A DNA stretch of 64,000 nt from an uncultured Ruminiclostridium sp. (GCA_947594425.1 CANQED010000004.1:62001-126000), one strand, 5' to 3'; counted from the first letter of the stretch, positions 1 to 10,780 are shown. Program-made: numbers and translations. Notes: generated by a model from the sequence alone, not told the origin.

Positions 1-162
1 GTAAGAGTTATCCCCGCTATCGGTATGAAAGAGGGAGAGGTGCTCGAGTTCGGCGGGCTGTTCGGCTCGGGACCCGTAATGCCGCTAAGCAAATTTTCCT
101 CCGCAAAATTTATTTCGCGCGGCGGACGTATTCCCGCGCCTTTGCAAAGCCTTAAAAATTGA
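1..162 (+). CDS. UPF0210 (DUF711, PFL-family) protein, C-terminal end
   Basis: Only the last 53 residues are in the window, in frame from base 1 to a TGA. The fragment holds [14 protein letters not shown], then [18 protein letters not shown], then a closing [18 protein letters not shown] recognise this as the C-terminus of the UPF0210/DUF711 family, glycyl-radical-like proteins often paired with a small ACT-domain protein; their biochemical role is not settled. The start lies upstream of the window, so size and operon partners cannot be judged. A strong inverted repeat follows within 30 bases. Confidence 0.85.
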   Translation, partial: VRVIPAIGMKEGEVLEFGGLFGSGPVMPLSKFSSAKFISRGGRIPAPLQSLKN

Positions 163-190
163 AATATTCTTCTCAAAGACAATATTCACA

Positions 191-241
191 AAAACGCCCC
201 TTTTTGAATATGCTGTAATGTATATTCAAAGGAGGCGTTTT
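191..241 (+). promoter_or_regulatory. Hairpin containing the ribosome site of the DUF305 gene
   Basis: AAAACGCC...TTTTTGAATAT at 191-211 pairs with ATATTCAAAGGAGGCGTTTT at 221-240, about 18 bp with small mismatches and a loop of about 10 bases. The right arm contains the AGGAGG Shine-Dalgarno sequence for the ATG at 246 and ends in a short T run. It could be the terminator of the upstream gene, a translational lock on the downstream gene, or both. Pairing is seen in the sequence; the function is inferred. Confidence 0.6.
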
Positions 242-245
242 AATT

Positions 246-821
246 ATGAACAATAACTGCTTTACGGAATGCGACGTAAGGGATTATCTTGACGCATACC
301 GCTGTATTCTTAATGAAATGATATGCAATATGGACGGCGCGTGCCAGAATAACAGCATATCCTTTAATTTTATCTCGCGTATGATACCTCATCACGAGGC
401 CGCTATCGAGATGTGTGAAAATCTGCTTAAATACACCGATAACCAGTCCTTAAAGTGTATAAGCAGGAACATTATATCCGAGCAGACCCGCAGTATTGCA
501 AATATGAAAAAGATAATGGATAATTCTACCCGCTTTTGCAGCAGCAAGAATTGCCTAATGGCTTATACCTCGGCAGACAGAGCCATCGCCGAAAAAATGT
601 TTTCGTGTATGAAATGCGCTAAGTCTACCGACTGTATCAACTGCAATTTTTTAAGAGAAATGCTCCCGCACCACGAGGGCGCGGTCGCTATGAGCGAAAA
701 CCTCTTAAAATACGATATATGCCCCGGCCTTATACCTATAGCCAAGAATATAATCAAATCGCAGGAGCAGGGGATATGTCAGATGAAAAATCTGCTGTGC
801 GAGCTGGATTGCTGCAAATAA
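246..821 (+). CDS. DUF305 family Cys-rich protein with two HH motifs
   Basis: 191 residues, ATG preceded by AAAGGAGG. Two copies of the DUF305 signature are visible: MIPHHEAAIEM at about 46-56 and MLPHHEGAVAM at about 139-149, each followed by a second predicted helix, so the protein is a tandem duplication of the ferritin-like DUF305 helical unit. The paired histidines and nearby Glu/Met suggest metal binding, as proposed for the family. There is no signal peptide, whereas many DUF305 proteins are exported. It is rich in cysteine (for example CFTEC, CMKCAKSTDCINC, ELDCCK), which adds to a metal or redox role. It stands alone between a hairpin and a terminator. Confidence 0.8.
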   Translation: MNNNCFTECDVRDYLDAYRCILNEMICNMDGACQNNSISFNFISRMIPHHEAAIEMCENLLKYTDNQSLKCISRNIISEQTRSIANMKKIMDNSTRFCSSKNCLMAYTSADRAIAEKMFSCMKCAKSTDCINCNFLREMLPHHEGAVAMSENLLKYDICPGLIPIAKNIIKSQEQGICQMKNLLCELDCCK

Positions 822-843
822 TAATCCACCTTATAAACACCAA

Positions 844-878
844 ACCCACCGATTTTTGTCGGTGGGTCGAGTTTTTGT
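844..878. terminator. Bidirectional intrinsic terminator
   Basis: ACCCACCGA (844-852) pairs with TCGGTGGGT (859-867) around a TTTTTG loop, followed by a T-rich stretch on the plus strand. It separates the plus-strand DUF305 gene from the converging minus-strand dap operon, ending both. Confidence 0.85.
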
Positions 879-890
879 TATGATATTCTC

Positions 891-1334
891 TTAAAGCTTT
901 TCAAGGGCGGAAGCTACGTCGTCACAGCAGCTTTCTGGGACGAGCAGGCATATCTCGTCGTTGCCCGTCGATACCATAAGTATCTCGCCCTGGACCTCGT
1001 CGATAAGCCCGAACACCTTAGCAGCAAAGCCCGCCTGATCGCTCATCTCGTCGCTGAGTATGCGAATCTTGACATTTCCGCTCGATACAAAGGGAGTGAC
1101 AGAGCTTTCGGCGGTGATTTTGCTCAGCACCTTGAGCAGTGATGGTATATCGTCGTCGCTGAAGCTGAAGCCGAACGACATTCTGTCGGATTTAGGAGGG
1201 GTCTGCGAGATCATATCTATATTTATTCCCGCCTTAGCGACCGCGCTTAGCACTGACGCTTCAAATCCTGTTTTTGCGGGGATATCGGAGAAAGTGACAG
1301 CCGAATTTCCCTCAAAGGTATCTATTTTTGTCAT
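891..1334 (-). CDS. Stand-alone tandem ACT-domain protein of the dap operon
   Basis: 147 residues forming two ACT-like units (about 10-70 and 80-145) with no catalytic domain. The pattern (FSDIPAKTGFEASVLSAVAKAGINIDMISQ, read in parts, and VKIRILSDEMSDQAGFAAKVF) resembles the C-terminal regulatory half of aspartokinases, which bind lysine or threonine. It is the last gene of asd-dapA-dapB, 15 bases after dapB, so an amino-acid-sensing role in the aspartate/lysine pathway is inferred. It may act in trans on an aspartokinase encoded elsewhere. No kinase residues are present, so it is not a truncated lysC with remaining activity. Confidence 0.75.
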   Translation of the reverse strand: MTKIDTFEGNSAVTFSDIPAKTGFEASVLSAVAKAGINIDMISQTPPKSDRMSFGFSFSDDDIPSLLKVLSKITAESSVTPFVSSGNVKIRILSDEMSDQAGFAAKVFGLIDEVQGEILMVSTGNDEICLLVPESCCDDVASALEKL

Positions 1335-1349
1335 AAAGTACCGCCTTTC

Positions 1350-2108
1350 TTAATTCTCGCCGAGCAGGTCGGACATCTCATAAAGCCCGCTTTGCTTATT
1401 GCAAAGGTACACCGCGGCATTTACCGCACCGACCGCAAAGACCTGCTTAGAGCCCGCGCTGTGCGAGAGGGTTATCACCTCGTCACGTCCCGCGAATATA
1501 ACGTCGTGCTCGCCGACTATCGTACCGCCGCGCACCGAGTGTATGCCTATCTCGGTCTTTTCTCTCGGCTTTCTGACATTGTGTCTGTCGTAGACATAGT
1601 GCATCTTATTGTCAAGCTCGCCGTTTATCGCCTCGGCTATCATTATCGCCGTACCCGACGGAGCGTCCTTTTTAAGGTTGTGGTGCTTTTCGAGTATCTC
1701 TATATCGAACTGCCCGCCGAGCACCTTTACCGCGCGCTTTGCAAGATCTACAAGCAGATTTATCCCGAGCGACATATTAAAGGTAAAAAATACGGGTATC
1801 TGCTCGGCTGCGGCTCTTATCTGCTGAATTTGCTCATCTGTATATCCCGTCGTCGCTACCACGACAGGCACTGAATTTATTTTACAGTATCCGAGCAGAT
1901 CATCCAGCACCGACGGGTGAGAGAAGTCTATTATCACGTCGGGCTTTTCGGGCAGGTCGTATATTTTGCTCACGATAGGAAAGTCCGCGTACTGCTCGGT
2001 ATTGAGGTCGACCCCCGCCGATATGCGGCAATCCTCCCTTTGGCTTACTATCTCGTATATAACTCTGCCCATTTTACCGTTTGCGCCGGTAATTGCGATA
2101 TTTATCAT
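1350..2108 (-). CDS. dapB: 4-hydroxy-tetrahydrodipicolinate reductase
   Basis: 252 residues, usual length for DapB. The N-terminal nucleotide-binding motif GANGKMGRVI is at residues 8-17. The catalytic/substrate motif is EILEKHHNLKKDAPSGTA, with the double histidine and Lys, and the C-terminal domain carries the conserved SVRGGTIVGEHDVIF. It reduces the DapA product with NAD(P)H in lysine and meso-diaminopimelate synthesis, in the cytosol. It sits 15 bases downstream of dapA and 15 bases upstream of the ACT gene, consistent with one transcript. Confidence 0.97.
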   Translation of the reverse strand: MINIAITGANGKMGRVIYEIVSQREDCRISAGVDLNTEQYADFPIVSKIYDLPEKPDVIIDFSHPSVLDDLLGYCKINSVPVVVATTGYTDEQIQQIRAAAEQIPVFFTFNMSLGINLLVDLAKRAVKVLGGQFDIEILEKHHNLKKDAPSGTAIMIAEAINGELDNKMHYVYDRHNVRKPREKTEIGIHSVRGGTIVGEHDVIFAGRDEVITLSHSAGSKQVFAVGAVNAAVYLCNKQSGLYEMSDLLGEN

Positions 2109-2123
2109 TTTAAATTCCTTTTC

Positions 2124-3008
2124 TTATTTTGCTATTCCGAGCTTGCTCATAGCCTTAAGCAGCTTTGCTATCTTTTCTTCTTCCATTCTGACAAGAGGCA
2201 GACGGCACTCGCCGACATTTTTGCCCATTATGTTCATAGCCTCTTTGACGGGGATAGGATTAACGTCTATAAATAAAGCGTTTGTAAATTCGAGCAGCTT
2301 TAGCTGAAGCTCCGCCGCCTTTTTATAATCCTCGTTAAGACAGTATTCGGTTATATCGTGTACCTCTTTAGGCAGGCAATTAGACAATACCGAGATAACG
2401 CCCTTTCCTCCGAGGGACATTATCGGCACTATCTGGTCGTCGTTGCCCGAATATATATCGAGATCGGTCTCGGCGGCTATTCTTGCTACCGCGCTTATGC
2501 TGCCGCTCGCCTCTTTTGCGGCGACTATGTTTTTATGCTTAGAAAGCTCCTTGTATGTTTCTACCGAAATAGTCACCCCCGTGCGGCTGGGCACATTGTA
2601 AAGTATTATCGGCAGGTCTACGCTGTCGGCGATAGCGGTAAAGTGCGCTACGAGTCCCTTTTGCGAGGTCTTGTTGTAGTAGGGAGTGACCTGCAATAAT
2701 GCGTCCGCGCCGAGGTTCTGAGCCTCTTTAGATAACTCTATAGAATAAGCCGTGTCGTTGCTGCCTGTTCCCGCGATAACGGGGACGCGCTTTGCCACGC
2801 GCTCTATGCAGAATTTGATAAGGTTTCTGTGTTCTTCGTCGCTTAATGCGGCGGATTCACCGGTGGTGCCGCATACAACTATAGCGTCGGTCTTGCACGC
2901 TATCTGCTCTTCTACAAGGTCTGCAAAGCAGTCAAAATTAATGCTTCCGTCCTTATGCATAGGTGTAGCGATAGCGACAGCAGAGCCTGTAAAAACAGTA
3001 TCTTTCAT
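2124..3008 (-). CDS. dapA: 4-hydroxy-tetrahydrodipicolinate synthase
   Basis: 294 residues, typical DapA length. The pyruvate-binding motif GTTGESAAL is near residue 47, followed by YYNKTSQKGL, YNVPSRTG with the catalytic Tyr, and the Schiff-base lysine in AAKEASGS. It condenses pyruvate with aspartate semialdehyde, the product of the upstream gene asd. A good Shine-Dalgarno (GGGAGGATC) precedes the ATG. It is the second gene of the operon. Confidence 0.97.
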   Translation of the reverse strand: MKDTVFTGSAVAIATPMHKDGSINFDCFADLVEEQIACKTDAIVVCGTTGESAALSDEEHRNLIKFCIERVAKRVPVIAGTGSNDTAYSIELSKEAQNLGADALLQVTPYYNKTSQKGLVAHFTAIADSVDLPIILYNVPSRTGVTISVETYKELSKHKNIVAAKEASGSISAVARIAAETDLDIYSGNDDQIVPIMSLGGKGVISVLSNCLPKEVHDITEYCLNEDYKKAAELQLKLLEFTNALFIDVNPIPVKEAMNIMGKNVGECRLPLVRMEEEKIAKLLKAMSKLGIAK

Positions 3009-3029
3009 ATCCTGATCCTCCCTTATTAA

Positions 3030-4103
3030 TCAGTCAAAATATCCCTTAGCCGCGTACAGCTCCGCCATAAGGACAGCGCCGCCCGCAGCTCCTCTTAACG
3101 TGTTATGCGAAAGCGAAACGAACTTATAATCGTACTGAGTATCCTCTCTCAGTCTGCCGATAGATACCGCCATTCCGTTTTCGAGATTTCTGTGCAGGCT
3201 TGCCTGCGGCATATTGTCCTCTTCAAAATAATTGAGGAACTGCTTTGGCGCGGAGGGCAGCCCAAGCTGCTGCGGTGCGCCCTTATATTCTTTCCAAAGC
3301 TGCTTTATCTCATCGATAGAGGGCTTGTTTTCAAAGCTTGCAAAGACTGCGGCAAAATGCCCGTTAGACACCGGAACGCGCAGACACTGCGTCGTTATCA
3401 TCGGCGCGTCGGCCTTTACTATCTTATCGCCCTCTATTCTGCCCCATACCTTGAGCGGCTCTTGCTCGCTCTTTTCTTCTTCTCCGCCTATGTAGGGGAT
3501 AACGTTGTCCACCATCTCGGGCCACGTCTCAAAGGTCTTTCCCGCGCCGGAAATAGCCTGATAGGTGCAGGCGAGGACCTTAGTAAGCCCGAATTTGCGC
3601 AGGGGATTGAGCGCGGGGACATAGCTTTGTATCGAGCAGTTTGACTTTACGGAGATAAAGCCCTTCTTTGTGCCTAAACGCTTTCGCTGTGCCTCGACTA
3701 TCTGTATATGCTCGTCGTTTATCTCGGGGATTATCATCGGTACGTCGTCGGTAAAGCGGTGCGCCGAGTTATTGGACATAACGGGACACTCATGCTTTGC
3801 GTAAAGCTCCTCGAGCGCTTTTATCTCGTCTTTCTTCATATTTACCGCGCAGAATACAAAATCGACCTGCTCGGTTATCTTGTCTATATCGGCCGTAGCG
3901 TCCATAACTATCATATCTTCCATAGACGCGGGCATAGGCTTTTCTATCAGCCAGTGTGCCGCCTCTTTATAGGTTTTGCCCGCTGAACGCGCGGACGCAG
4001 CCAAGACCTTTACTTTAAACCACGGATGGTTTTCGAGCAGCACCGCAAAGCGCTGACCTACCATACCCGTTGCTCCTATGATCCCCACATTATACGTTTT
4101 CAT
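3030..4103 (-). CDS. asd: Aspartate-semialdehyde dehydrogenase
   Basis: 357 residues from ATG at 4103 (MKTYNVGIIGATGMVGQRF). A GTG 30 bases further upstream is in frame but has no ribosome site and lies against the leader terminator, so I chose the ATG, which follows GGTGAG. It has the NADP-binding GATGMVG motif, the catalytic cysteine in SNCSIQSYVPAL, and ISGAGKTFETWPE. The length and motif spacing fit the archaeal/fungal-like ASADH subtype rather than the Escherichia coli type. It supplies aspartate semialdehyde to DapA. First gene of the operon, behind a long structured leader. Confidence 0.95.
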   Translation of the reverse strand: MKTYNVGIIGATGMVGQRFAVLLENHPWFKVKVLAASARSAGKTYKEAAHWLIEKPMPASMEDMIVMDATADIDKITEQVDFVFCAVNMKKDEIKALEELYAKHECPVMSNNSAHRFTDDVPMIIPEINDEHIQIVEAQRKRLGTKKGFISVKSNCSIQSYVPALNPLRKFGLTKVLACTYQAISGAGKTFETWPEMVDNVIPYIGGEEEKSEQEPLKVWGRIEGDKIVKADAPMITTQCLRVPVSNGHFAAVFASFENKPSIDEIKQLWKEYKGAPQQLGLPSAPKQFLNYFEEDNMPQASLHRNLENGMAVSIGRLREDTQYDYKFVSLSHNTLRGAAGGAVLMAELYAAKGYFD

Positions 4104-4140
4104 CTGTCTCACCGTTTCTTTCTTTATGCTCACTTTAAAA

Positions 4141-4290
4141 CAAAAGCCGCGTAAAATGGCGGCAGAATTTGCAGATTATCGGGCATTTGCATACGCGAAA
4201 TGACAATTCTGCATTTATATTATTTTGTGAGCCGTTTGTTTAATATATTATTAGGCTTTAGATTGTAGTTCTGCCGCCCTAAATATACCG
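4141..4290 (-). promoter_or_regulatory. Structured asd-dap leader with terminator/antiterminator geometry
   Basis: The roughly 150-nt untranslated leader of asd (read on the minus strand) has GGCGGCAGAA near its 5' end (4278-4269), which can pair perfectly with TTCTGCCGCC at 4167-4158. The same 3' strand also forms an intrinsic terminator: GCCGC (4163-4159), GCGGC (4150-4146), then TTTTGTTTT. The local repeat GCAGAATT/AATTCTGC offers a third pairing. Pairings are seen directly. A regulatory switch for lysine/DAP synthesis is inferred. It does not contain the lysine riboswitch or T-box consensus that I know. A 20-codon open frame (ATG at 4197, overlapping the terminator) is present without a ribosome site. 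Confidence 0.6.
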
Positions 4291-4295
4291 TATTT

Positions 4296-4324
4296 ATATT
4301 ACCATAATTTATGCTTTTTGTCAA
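4296..4324 (-). promoter_or_regulatory. Promoter of the asd-dap operon
   Basis: On the minus strand TTGACA (4324-4319), a 17-base spacer and TAATAT (4301-4296), a near-consensus vegetative promoter. It places the transcript start about 190 bases before the asd ATG, leaving the structured leader. Confidence 0.85.
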
Positions 4325-4346
4325 TGCTAAAATACGAAAAAATTAA

Positions 4347-4375
4347 TTGATTTTCAGCGCGTAATGTGTTATTAT
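4347..4375 (+). promoter_or_regulatory. Promoter of queA
   Basis: TTGATT (4347-4352), 17-base spacer, TATTAT (4370-4375), about 30 bases before the queA start. It diverges from the asd promoter, with 22 bases between the two -35 elements. Confidence 0.65.
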
Positions 4376-4408
4376 TATATTTGATAATGTGAAAACAAGG
4401 GGATAGAT

Positions 4409-5431
4409 ATGCAAAAAAGCGATTTTTACTACGACCTGCCCAAAGAGCTTATCGCGCAGACGCCCGCCGAGCCTCGCGACAGCTCGCGTATGATGAAGGT
4501 GGACAGACAGTCGGGCGAGATAACTCACGACAGGTTTTATAATATATGCGATTATCTTGAAAAAGGCGACCTGCTGGTAATGAACGACTCTAAGGTCTTT
4601 CCCGCGCGATTATACGGAACTAAGCGGGAAACGGGCGCGGCGGTGGAATTTTTGCTGTTAAAGCAGCTGTCAAACTCCGACTGGGAGGTCATGGTACGCC
4701 CCGGAAAGCGGCTGCGCGTCGGCGCTGTGGTGGACTTTTCTGATGAGCTCAGCGCCGAGATAACCGACACGCTCGACGGAGGGAACCGCGTCGCGCATTT
4801 TGAATACGACGGGGTGTTTTTCGACATTCTCGACAGGATAGGGCAAATGCCGCTGCCGCCCTACATAACCGAGAAGCTTAAGGACAAGCAGCGGTACAAC
4901 ACCATTTACTCGCACGAGCTCGGCTCGGCGGCGGCTCCTACGGCGGGACTTCACTTTACCGAAAGGGTATTTGAAAAGATAGCGCAAAAGGGCATAGATA
5001 CGGCGTTTGTGACGCTTCATGTCGGCTTAGGGACATTTCGCCCCGTAAAAGAGGACGATATATTAAAGCATAAGATGCACGTCGAGCATTATTCAATACC
5101 GCAGGAAACGGCGGATAAGATAAAGTCGTGCAGGGCGCGCGGAGGCAGAGTGATAGCTGTCGGCACTACGAGCTGCCGCACGCTCGAATCCGCGGCAAAC
5201 GACAGCGGCGAGGTAAAGGCAACGTCCTCCGATACGGGCATTTTTATCTACCCGGGATATAAATTTAAGTGTATCGACGGGCTGCTGACTAATTTTCACC
5301 TGCCGGAGAGCACGCTTATTATGCTTGTAAGCGCGTTTATGGGCAGGGAAAAGACCCTCGCGGCGTATAAGACGGCGATCGAGAAAAAATACAGATTTTT
5401 TTCCTTTGGCGACAGCATGCTCATTCTGTGA
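4409..5431 (+). CDS. queA: S-adenosylmethionine:tRNA ribosyltransferase-isomerase
   Basis: 340 residues, the usual QueA length, starting [19 protein letters not shown] after an AAGGGG ribosome site. Family blocks include [44 protein letters not shown], and [13 protein letters not shown]. It transfers the ribosyl part of SAM to preQ1-tRNA to give epoxyqueuosine-tRNA. With tgt downstream (5938) and queH at 37973 it forms the end of the queuosine pathway. No de novo genes (queC, queD, queE, queF) are in this window. Confidence 0.97.
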   Translation: MQKSDFYYDLPKELIAQTPAEPRDSSRMMKVDRQSGEITHDRFYNICDYLEKGDLLVMNDSKVFPARLYGTKRETGAAVEFLLLKQLSNSDWEVMVRPGKRLRVGAVVDFSDELSAEITDTLDGGNRVAHFEYDGVFFDILDRIGQMPLPPYITEKLKDKQRYNTIYSHELGSAAAPTAGLHFTERVFEKIAQKGIDTAFVTLHVGLGTFRPVKEDDILKHKMHVEHYSIPQETADKIKSCRARGGRVIAVGTTSCRTLESAANDSGEVKATSSDTGIFIYPGYKFKCIDGLLTNFHLPESTLIMLVSAFMGREKTLAAYKTAIEKKYRFFSFGDSMLIL

Positions 5432-5437
5432 GGAAGT

Positions 5438-7068
<1,631 letters not shown>

Positions 7069-7083
7069 AAAAGAGGTAGTATA

Positions 7084-7680
7084 ATGGATATTTTGACCCT
7101 GCTGATACAATCGGTATTGCTTGCGGTCGGACTTGCTATGGACGCCTTTGCGGTGTCGATATCCGACGGGCTGACTATGAAAAAAATAATATTTCGGCAG
7201 GCTGCCGCTATCGCGGGAGCGTTCGGGATATTTCAGGCGCTTATGCCCTTGCTCGGATATTTTCTCGGAAGCAGCTTTGCGGATTTTATCAGCAGGTGGG
7301 ATCATTACATAGCGCTTATTTTTCTCGGTTTTATCGGCGGAAAAATGATATATGAGGGTATACGAGAGCTTAGACAGGGGAAAAAGGAGGAAAAAGAGTA
7401 CAAGTTTTCCTTTTTATCCCTGCTTATGCAGGCGATAGCGACGAGCATAGACGCGCTTGTCGTAGGAGTTAGCTTTGTGGCTATGAAGATGACAATTACG
7501 GATATGCTTATAGCGGTCGCGATAATAGGAATAATTACCTTTGGCGTCAGCCTTGTCGGTATATTTATGGGAAAGCGCTTTGGAGAATTGCTCGGCAGCA
7601 AGGCCGAGATAGCGGGCGGCATTATATTGGCAGGGATAGGAATAAAGGTATTTATTGAGCATATGTTTTTCGGCGGCTGA
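7084..7680 (+). CDS. mntP: Manganese efflux pump MntP family
   Basis: 198 residues, six hydrophobic segments arranged as two DUF204 repeats. The signature LLAVGLAMDAFAVSISDG in the first half is matched by AIATSIDALVVGVSF in the second, with the paired acidic residues in the membrane. Family members export Mn(II). It follows tgt by 15 bases and is preceded by GAGGTAGT. No manganese riboswitch (yybP-ykoY type) is visible in front of it, because there is no room for one. Confidence 0.92.
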   Translation: MDILTLLIQSVLLAVGLAMDAFAVSISDGLTMKKIIFRQAAAIAGAFGIFQALMPLLGYFLGSSFADFISRWDHYIALIFLGFIGGKMIYEGIRELRQGKKEEKEYKFSFLSLLMQAIATSIDALVVGVSFVAMKMTITDMLIAVAIIGIITFGVSLVGIFMGKRFGELLGSKAEIAGGIILAGIGIKVFIEHMFFGG

Positions 7681-7767
7681 CGTATTTTAATCACATATTA
7701 CAAATTAAAAAAGAAATAATATCATCGGTGGTACATTTCCGCAAATTTTTCTTAAAAGGAGAAAACT

Positions 7768-9990
7768 ATGAGCTATTATACCGATGATATTGATTTTTTA
7801 TACTCCGACATAAGCGTCAGAGATTATATTATAAAAAATTATACCCCGTACGAGGGTAACGGCGATTTTCTCGCGCCGCCTACCGAGAATACTCTTAAGC
7901 TTTGGGATAAAGTAAAGCAGCTTATGCAAAGCGAGCGTGAGCGGGGAGGGGTATACGACATCGACGCGGATACCGTGTCGGGGATAACCGCGTTTAAGCC
8001 CGCATATATAGATAAAGACCTCGAAAAAATAGTCGGTCTTCAGACCGACGAACCGCTAAAGCGCGCGATAATGCCTTTCGGCGGCTTGCGTATGGTGCAT
8101 AATTCGCTCAAGGCGTACGGCAGAGAGCCTAATAAGGACATCGACAGGATATTTGCCTACAGAAAGACGCACAACGACGGCGTTTTTGACGTATATACCA
8201 ACGAGATGAGAAAGGCGCGGCACTCGGGGCTTATTACGGGACTTCCCGACGCATACGGACGCGGACGGATAATAGGAGATTATCGCAGAGTAGCGCTGTA
8301 CGGTGTAGATTTTCTTATCAATCAAAAATCACGATCTCTCGAAATGTCCGAGGGCAGGCAGTGCGATGAGGAGTATATCCGTCACAGAGAGGAAATAAAG
8401 GAGCAGATAAAGGCGCTCGGCGAGCTAAAAGAAATGGCGGCGTCCTACGGCTTTGATATATCCTTGGGGGCTAAGGACACAAAAGAGGCGTTCCAGTGGC
8501 TGTATTTTGCGTATCTTGCCGCCGTCAAAGAGCAAAACGGTGCGGCTATGTCGCTCGGCAGGGTGTCGACATTTCTTGATATTTACGCGCACCGCGACCT
8601 TGAAAATAAGAGGTACACCGAAGAGGAGATACAGGAGTTTGTCGATCAGTTTGTTATGAAGCTGAGGATGGTAAGGTTTTTGCGCACTCCCGCATATGAT
8701 GAGCTTTTCTCGGGCGACCCGACATGGATAACCGAATCTATAGGCGGCATGGGGCTTGACGGAAGGACGCTGGTCACTAAGATGAGCTTTCGCTTTTTGC
8801 ATACGCTCTCTAATTTAGGGGCAGCTCCCGAGCCAAATCTCACGGTGCTGTACAGCACAAGGCTGCCCGCCGCGTTTAAGGAGTTCTGCGCCGATATATC
8901 GGTGCGCACTTCTTCGATACAGTATGAGAATGACGACATTATGCGCACCGAGTACGGGGACGATTATTCGATAGCTTGCTGCGTATCGGCTATGAGGACA
9001 GGCAAGCAGATGCAGTTCTTCGGAGCGAGGGTAAATTTGGCAAAGGCGCTGCTTTATGCCATAAACGGCGGCAAGGACGAGATAAGCGGCGAACAGATAC
9101 TGCCCGTTATGCCTGTTATGAATGACGATAAGCTTGATTATGAAAAGGTTATGGGCAGCTTTGACCTTGTGCTTGACAGACTGGCAAAGCTTTATATCGA
9201 CACGCTTAATATTATCCATTATATGCATGACAAGTATTGCTATGAGCGAATACAAATGGCTTTGCACGATGACGAGGTATGCCGCACTATGGCCTGCGGG
9301 ATAGCGGGTCTGTCGGTCGTTGCGGACAGCCTCAGCGCGATAAGATATGCCGAGGTAAGGCCTGTTCGCAATGAGCAGGGAATAGCGGTGGATTTTGTCA
9401 CAAAGGGAGAATTTCCTAAATTCGGCAATAACGACCGCCGCGCCGATAAGCTCGCCGTTATGGTGATAAAGGCATTTATGCAAAAGCTCGAAAAGCAAAA
9501 GACCTACCGAAACGCAAAGCCTACGCTCTCGGTGCTCACCATTACCTCTAATGTCGTATACGGCAAAAAGACGGGCACTACCCCCGACGGAAGAAGAGCG
9601 GGCGAGCCCTTTGCCCCGGGCGCTAATCCTATGCACGGCAGGGATATAAAGGGCTGCGTCGCGTCTATGAAGTCGGTCGCGTCATTGCCGTATAAGTATT
9701 CGTCGGACGGAATATCCTATACCTTTTCGATAATCCCCGCCGCACTGGGAAAGAAAAAAGCAGAGCAGACCGCTAATCTTGCCGCTCTTCTCGACGGATA
9801 TTTTGAAGAGGGGGGACATCATATCAATGTAAACGTTATGGACCGCGAGACTCTTAAGGACGCTATGGAACACCCGGAAAAGTATCCCCAGCTTACGGTC
9901 AGGGTGTCGGGATACGCGGTAAATTTTGTCAAGCTGTCAAAGGAGCAGCAGCTTGACGTAATAAATCGCACCTTTCACGCTAAGTTTTGA
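7768..9990 (+). CDS. pflB: Formate C-acetyltransferase (pyruvate formate-lyase)
   Basis: 740 residues, standard PFL length, ATG after AAAAGGAG. The catalytic cysteine pair is C404-C405 in [20 protein letters not shown]. The glycyl radical site is G715 in RVSGYAVNF, close to the C-terminus as expected. It splits pyruvate with CoA into acetyl-CoA and formate under anaerobic conditions. The activase gene follows after 2 bases, so the two are co-translated. The 87-base gap before it, after mntP, holds a weak promoter-like TTACAA-16-TATCAT. Confidence 0.97.
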   Translation: MSYYTDDIDFLYSDISVRDYIIKNYTPYEGNGDFLAPPTENTLKLWDKVKQLMQSERERGGVYDIDADTVSGITAFKPAYIDKDLEKIVGLQTDEPLKRAIMPFGGLRMVHNSLKAYGREPNKDIDRIFAYRKTHNDGVFDVYTNEMRKARHSGLITGLPDAYGRGRIIGDYRRVALYGVDFLINQKSRSLEMSEGRQCDEEYIRHREEIKEQIKALGELKEMAASYGFDISLGAKDTKEAFQWLYFAYLAAVKEQNGAAMSLGRVSTFLDIYAHRDLENKRYTEEEIQEFVDQFVMKLRMVRFLRTPAYDELFSGDPTWITESIGGMGLDGRTLVTKMSFRFLHTLSNLGAAPEPNLTVLYSTRLPAAFKEFCADISVRTSSIQYENDDIMRTEYGDDYSIACCVSAMRTGKQMQFFGARVNLAKALLYAINGGKDEISGEQILPVMPVMNDDKLDYEKVMGSFDLVLDRLAKLYIDTLNIIHYMHDKYCYERIQMALHDDEVCRTMACGIAGLSVVADSLSAIRYAEVRPVRNEQGIAVDFVTKGEFPKFGNNDRRADKLAVMVIKAFMQKLEKQKTYRNAKPTLSVLTITSNVVYGKKTGTTPDGRRAGEPFAPGANPMHGRDIKGCVASMKSVASLPYKYSSDGISYTFSIIPAALGKKKAEQTANLAALLDGYFEEGGHHINVNVMDRETLKDAMEHPEKYPQLTVRVSGYAVNFVKLSKEQQLDVINRTFHAKF

Positions 9991-9992
9991 CT

Positions 9993-10727
9993 ATGGAAGC
10001 TAATAACGGAGTATCGGGATATATCCATTCGGTAGAGAGCTTTGGCGGGGTGGACGGCCCGGGGGTAAGATATATCGTATTTTTGCAGGGGTGTCCGCTT
10101 AGGTGCATATACTGCCACAATCCCGACAGCAGAAAAATGAGCGTAGGTATATTGACTAATTCTGCGTCGGTAGCCGAGGAGATAGAGGGGTATATCCCGT
10201 TTATAAAAAACGGCGGCGTTACGCTTTCGGGCGGCGAGCCTCTCGCACAGCCCGAATTTGCGGCGGATATACTCAGAAGATGTAAGGATATGGGACTTCA
10301 TACCGCGCTGGATACCTCGGGGTACGGCGGCACTGTCGCGGTGCTTAAGGTGCTGAAGTACACCGACCTTGTACTGCTCGATATAAAGGCATACAGCGGA
10401 AAGCTGTACACCGCGGTCACGGGTATGTCGGAGGACAAGGCTAAGGCTCTGCTCGAAATGTGTGAAAAGCTCGCGATAAAGGTGCGGATACGGCACGTTG
10501 TAGTACCGGGGTATACCGACGAGCCCAACGAGGAACAGATGCTCGCGAGGTATCTGTCAAAATTTAACTGTATAGATAGGGTAGAGCCTATACCTTTCCA
10601 CAAGATGGGCGAGTACAAGTGGAAGGATATCGACGAGGAGTATGAGCTTTACGGCACTCCCGAGGCTGACGAAAAGACAATGGATAAGGTGAAAGAAATT
10701 TTCACCCGCGAGGGCTTGAAATTATAA
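9993..10727 (+). CDS. pflA: Pyruvate formate-lyase activating enzyme
   Basis: 244 residues from ATG at 9993; an in-frame TTG at 9987 overlaps pflB and is less likely. Radical-SAM cluster cysteines C34, C38 and C41 lie in CPLRCIYCHNPD, followed by GGVTLSGGEPLAQPEF. It installs the glycyl radical on PflB using SAM and a 4Fe-4S cluster. No clear ribosome site is present, so translational coupling to pflB is likely. Confidence 0.96.
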   Translation: MEANNGVSGYIHSVESFGGVDGPGVRYIVFLQGCPLRCIYCHNPDSRKMSVGILTNSASVAEEIEGYIPFIKNGGVTLSGGEPLAQPEFAADILRRCKDMGLHTALDTSGYGGTVAVLKVLKYTDLVLLDIKAYSGKLYTAVTGMSEDKAKALLEMCEKLAIKVRIRHVVVPGYTDEPNEEQMLARYLSKFNCIDRVEPIPFHKMGEYKWKDIDEEYELYGTPEADEKTMDKVKEIFTREGLKL

Positions 10728-10744
10728 GCGGAATGGTATATACT
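10716..10744 (+). promoter_or_regulatory. Promoter before the C_GCAxxG gene
   Basis: TTGAAA (10716-10721), 17-base spacer, TATACT (10739-10744). It overlaps the 3' end of pflA and would give a separate transcript for 10781 onward. Confidence 0.55.
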
Positions 10745-10780
10745 TGTAGTGTGTATTGATTTACCGAAAGGCGGGAGTAT

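Noticed and set aside
1392-1874. Long plus-strand open frame opposite dapB.
   Set aside because: It is the antisense of a well-supported gene; its basic, low-homology composition is typical of a shadow frame.
4141-4290. Lysine riboswitch or T-box upstream of asd.
   Set aside because: None of the conserved lysine-riboswitch core sequences and no GGGTGGNACCGCG-type T-box motif could be found.
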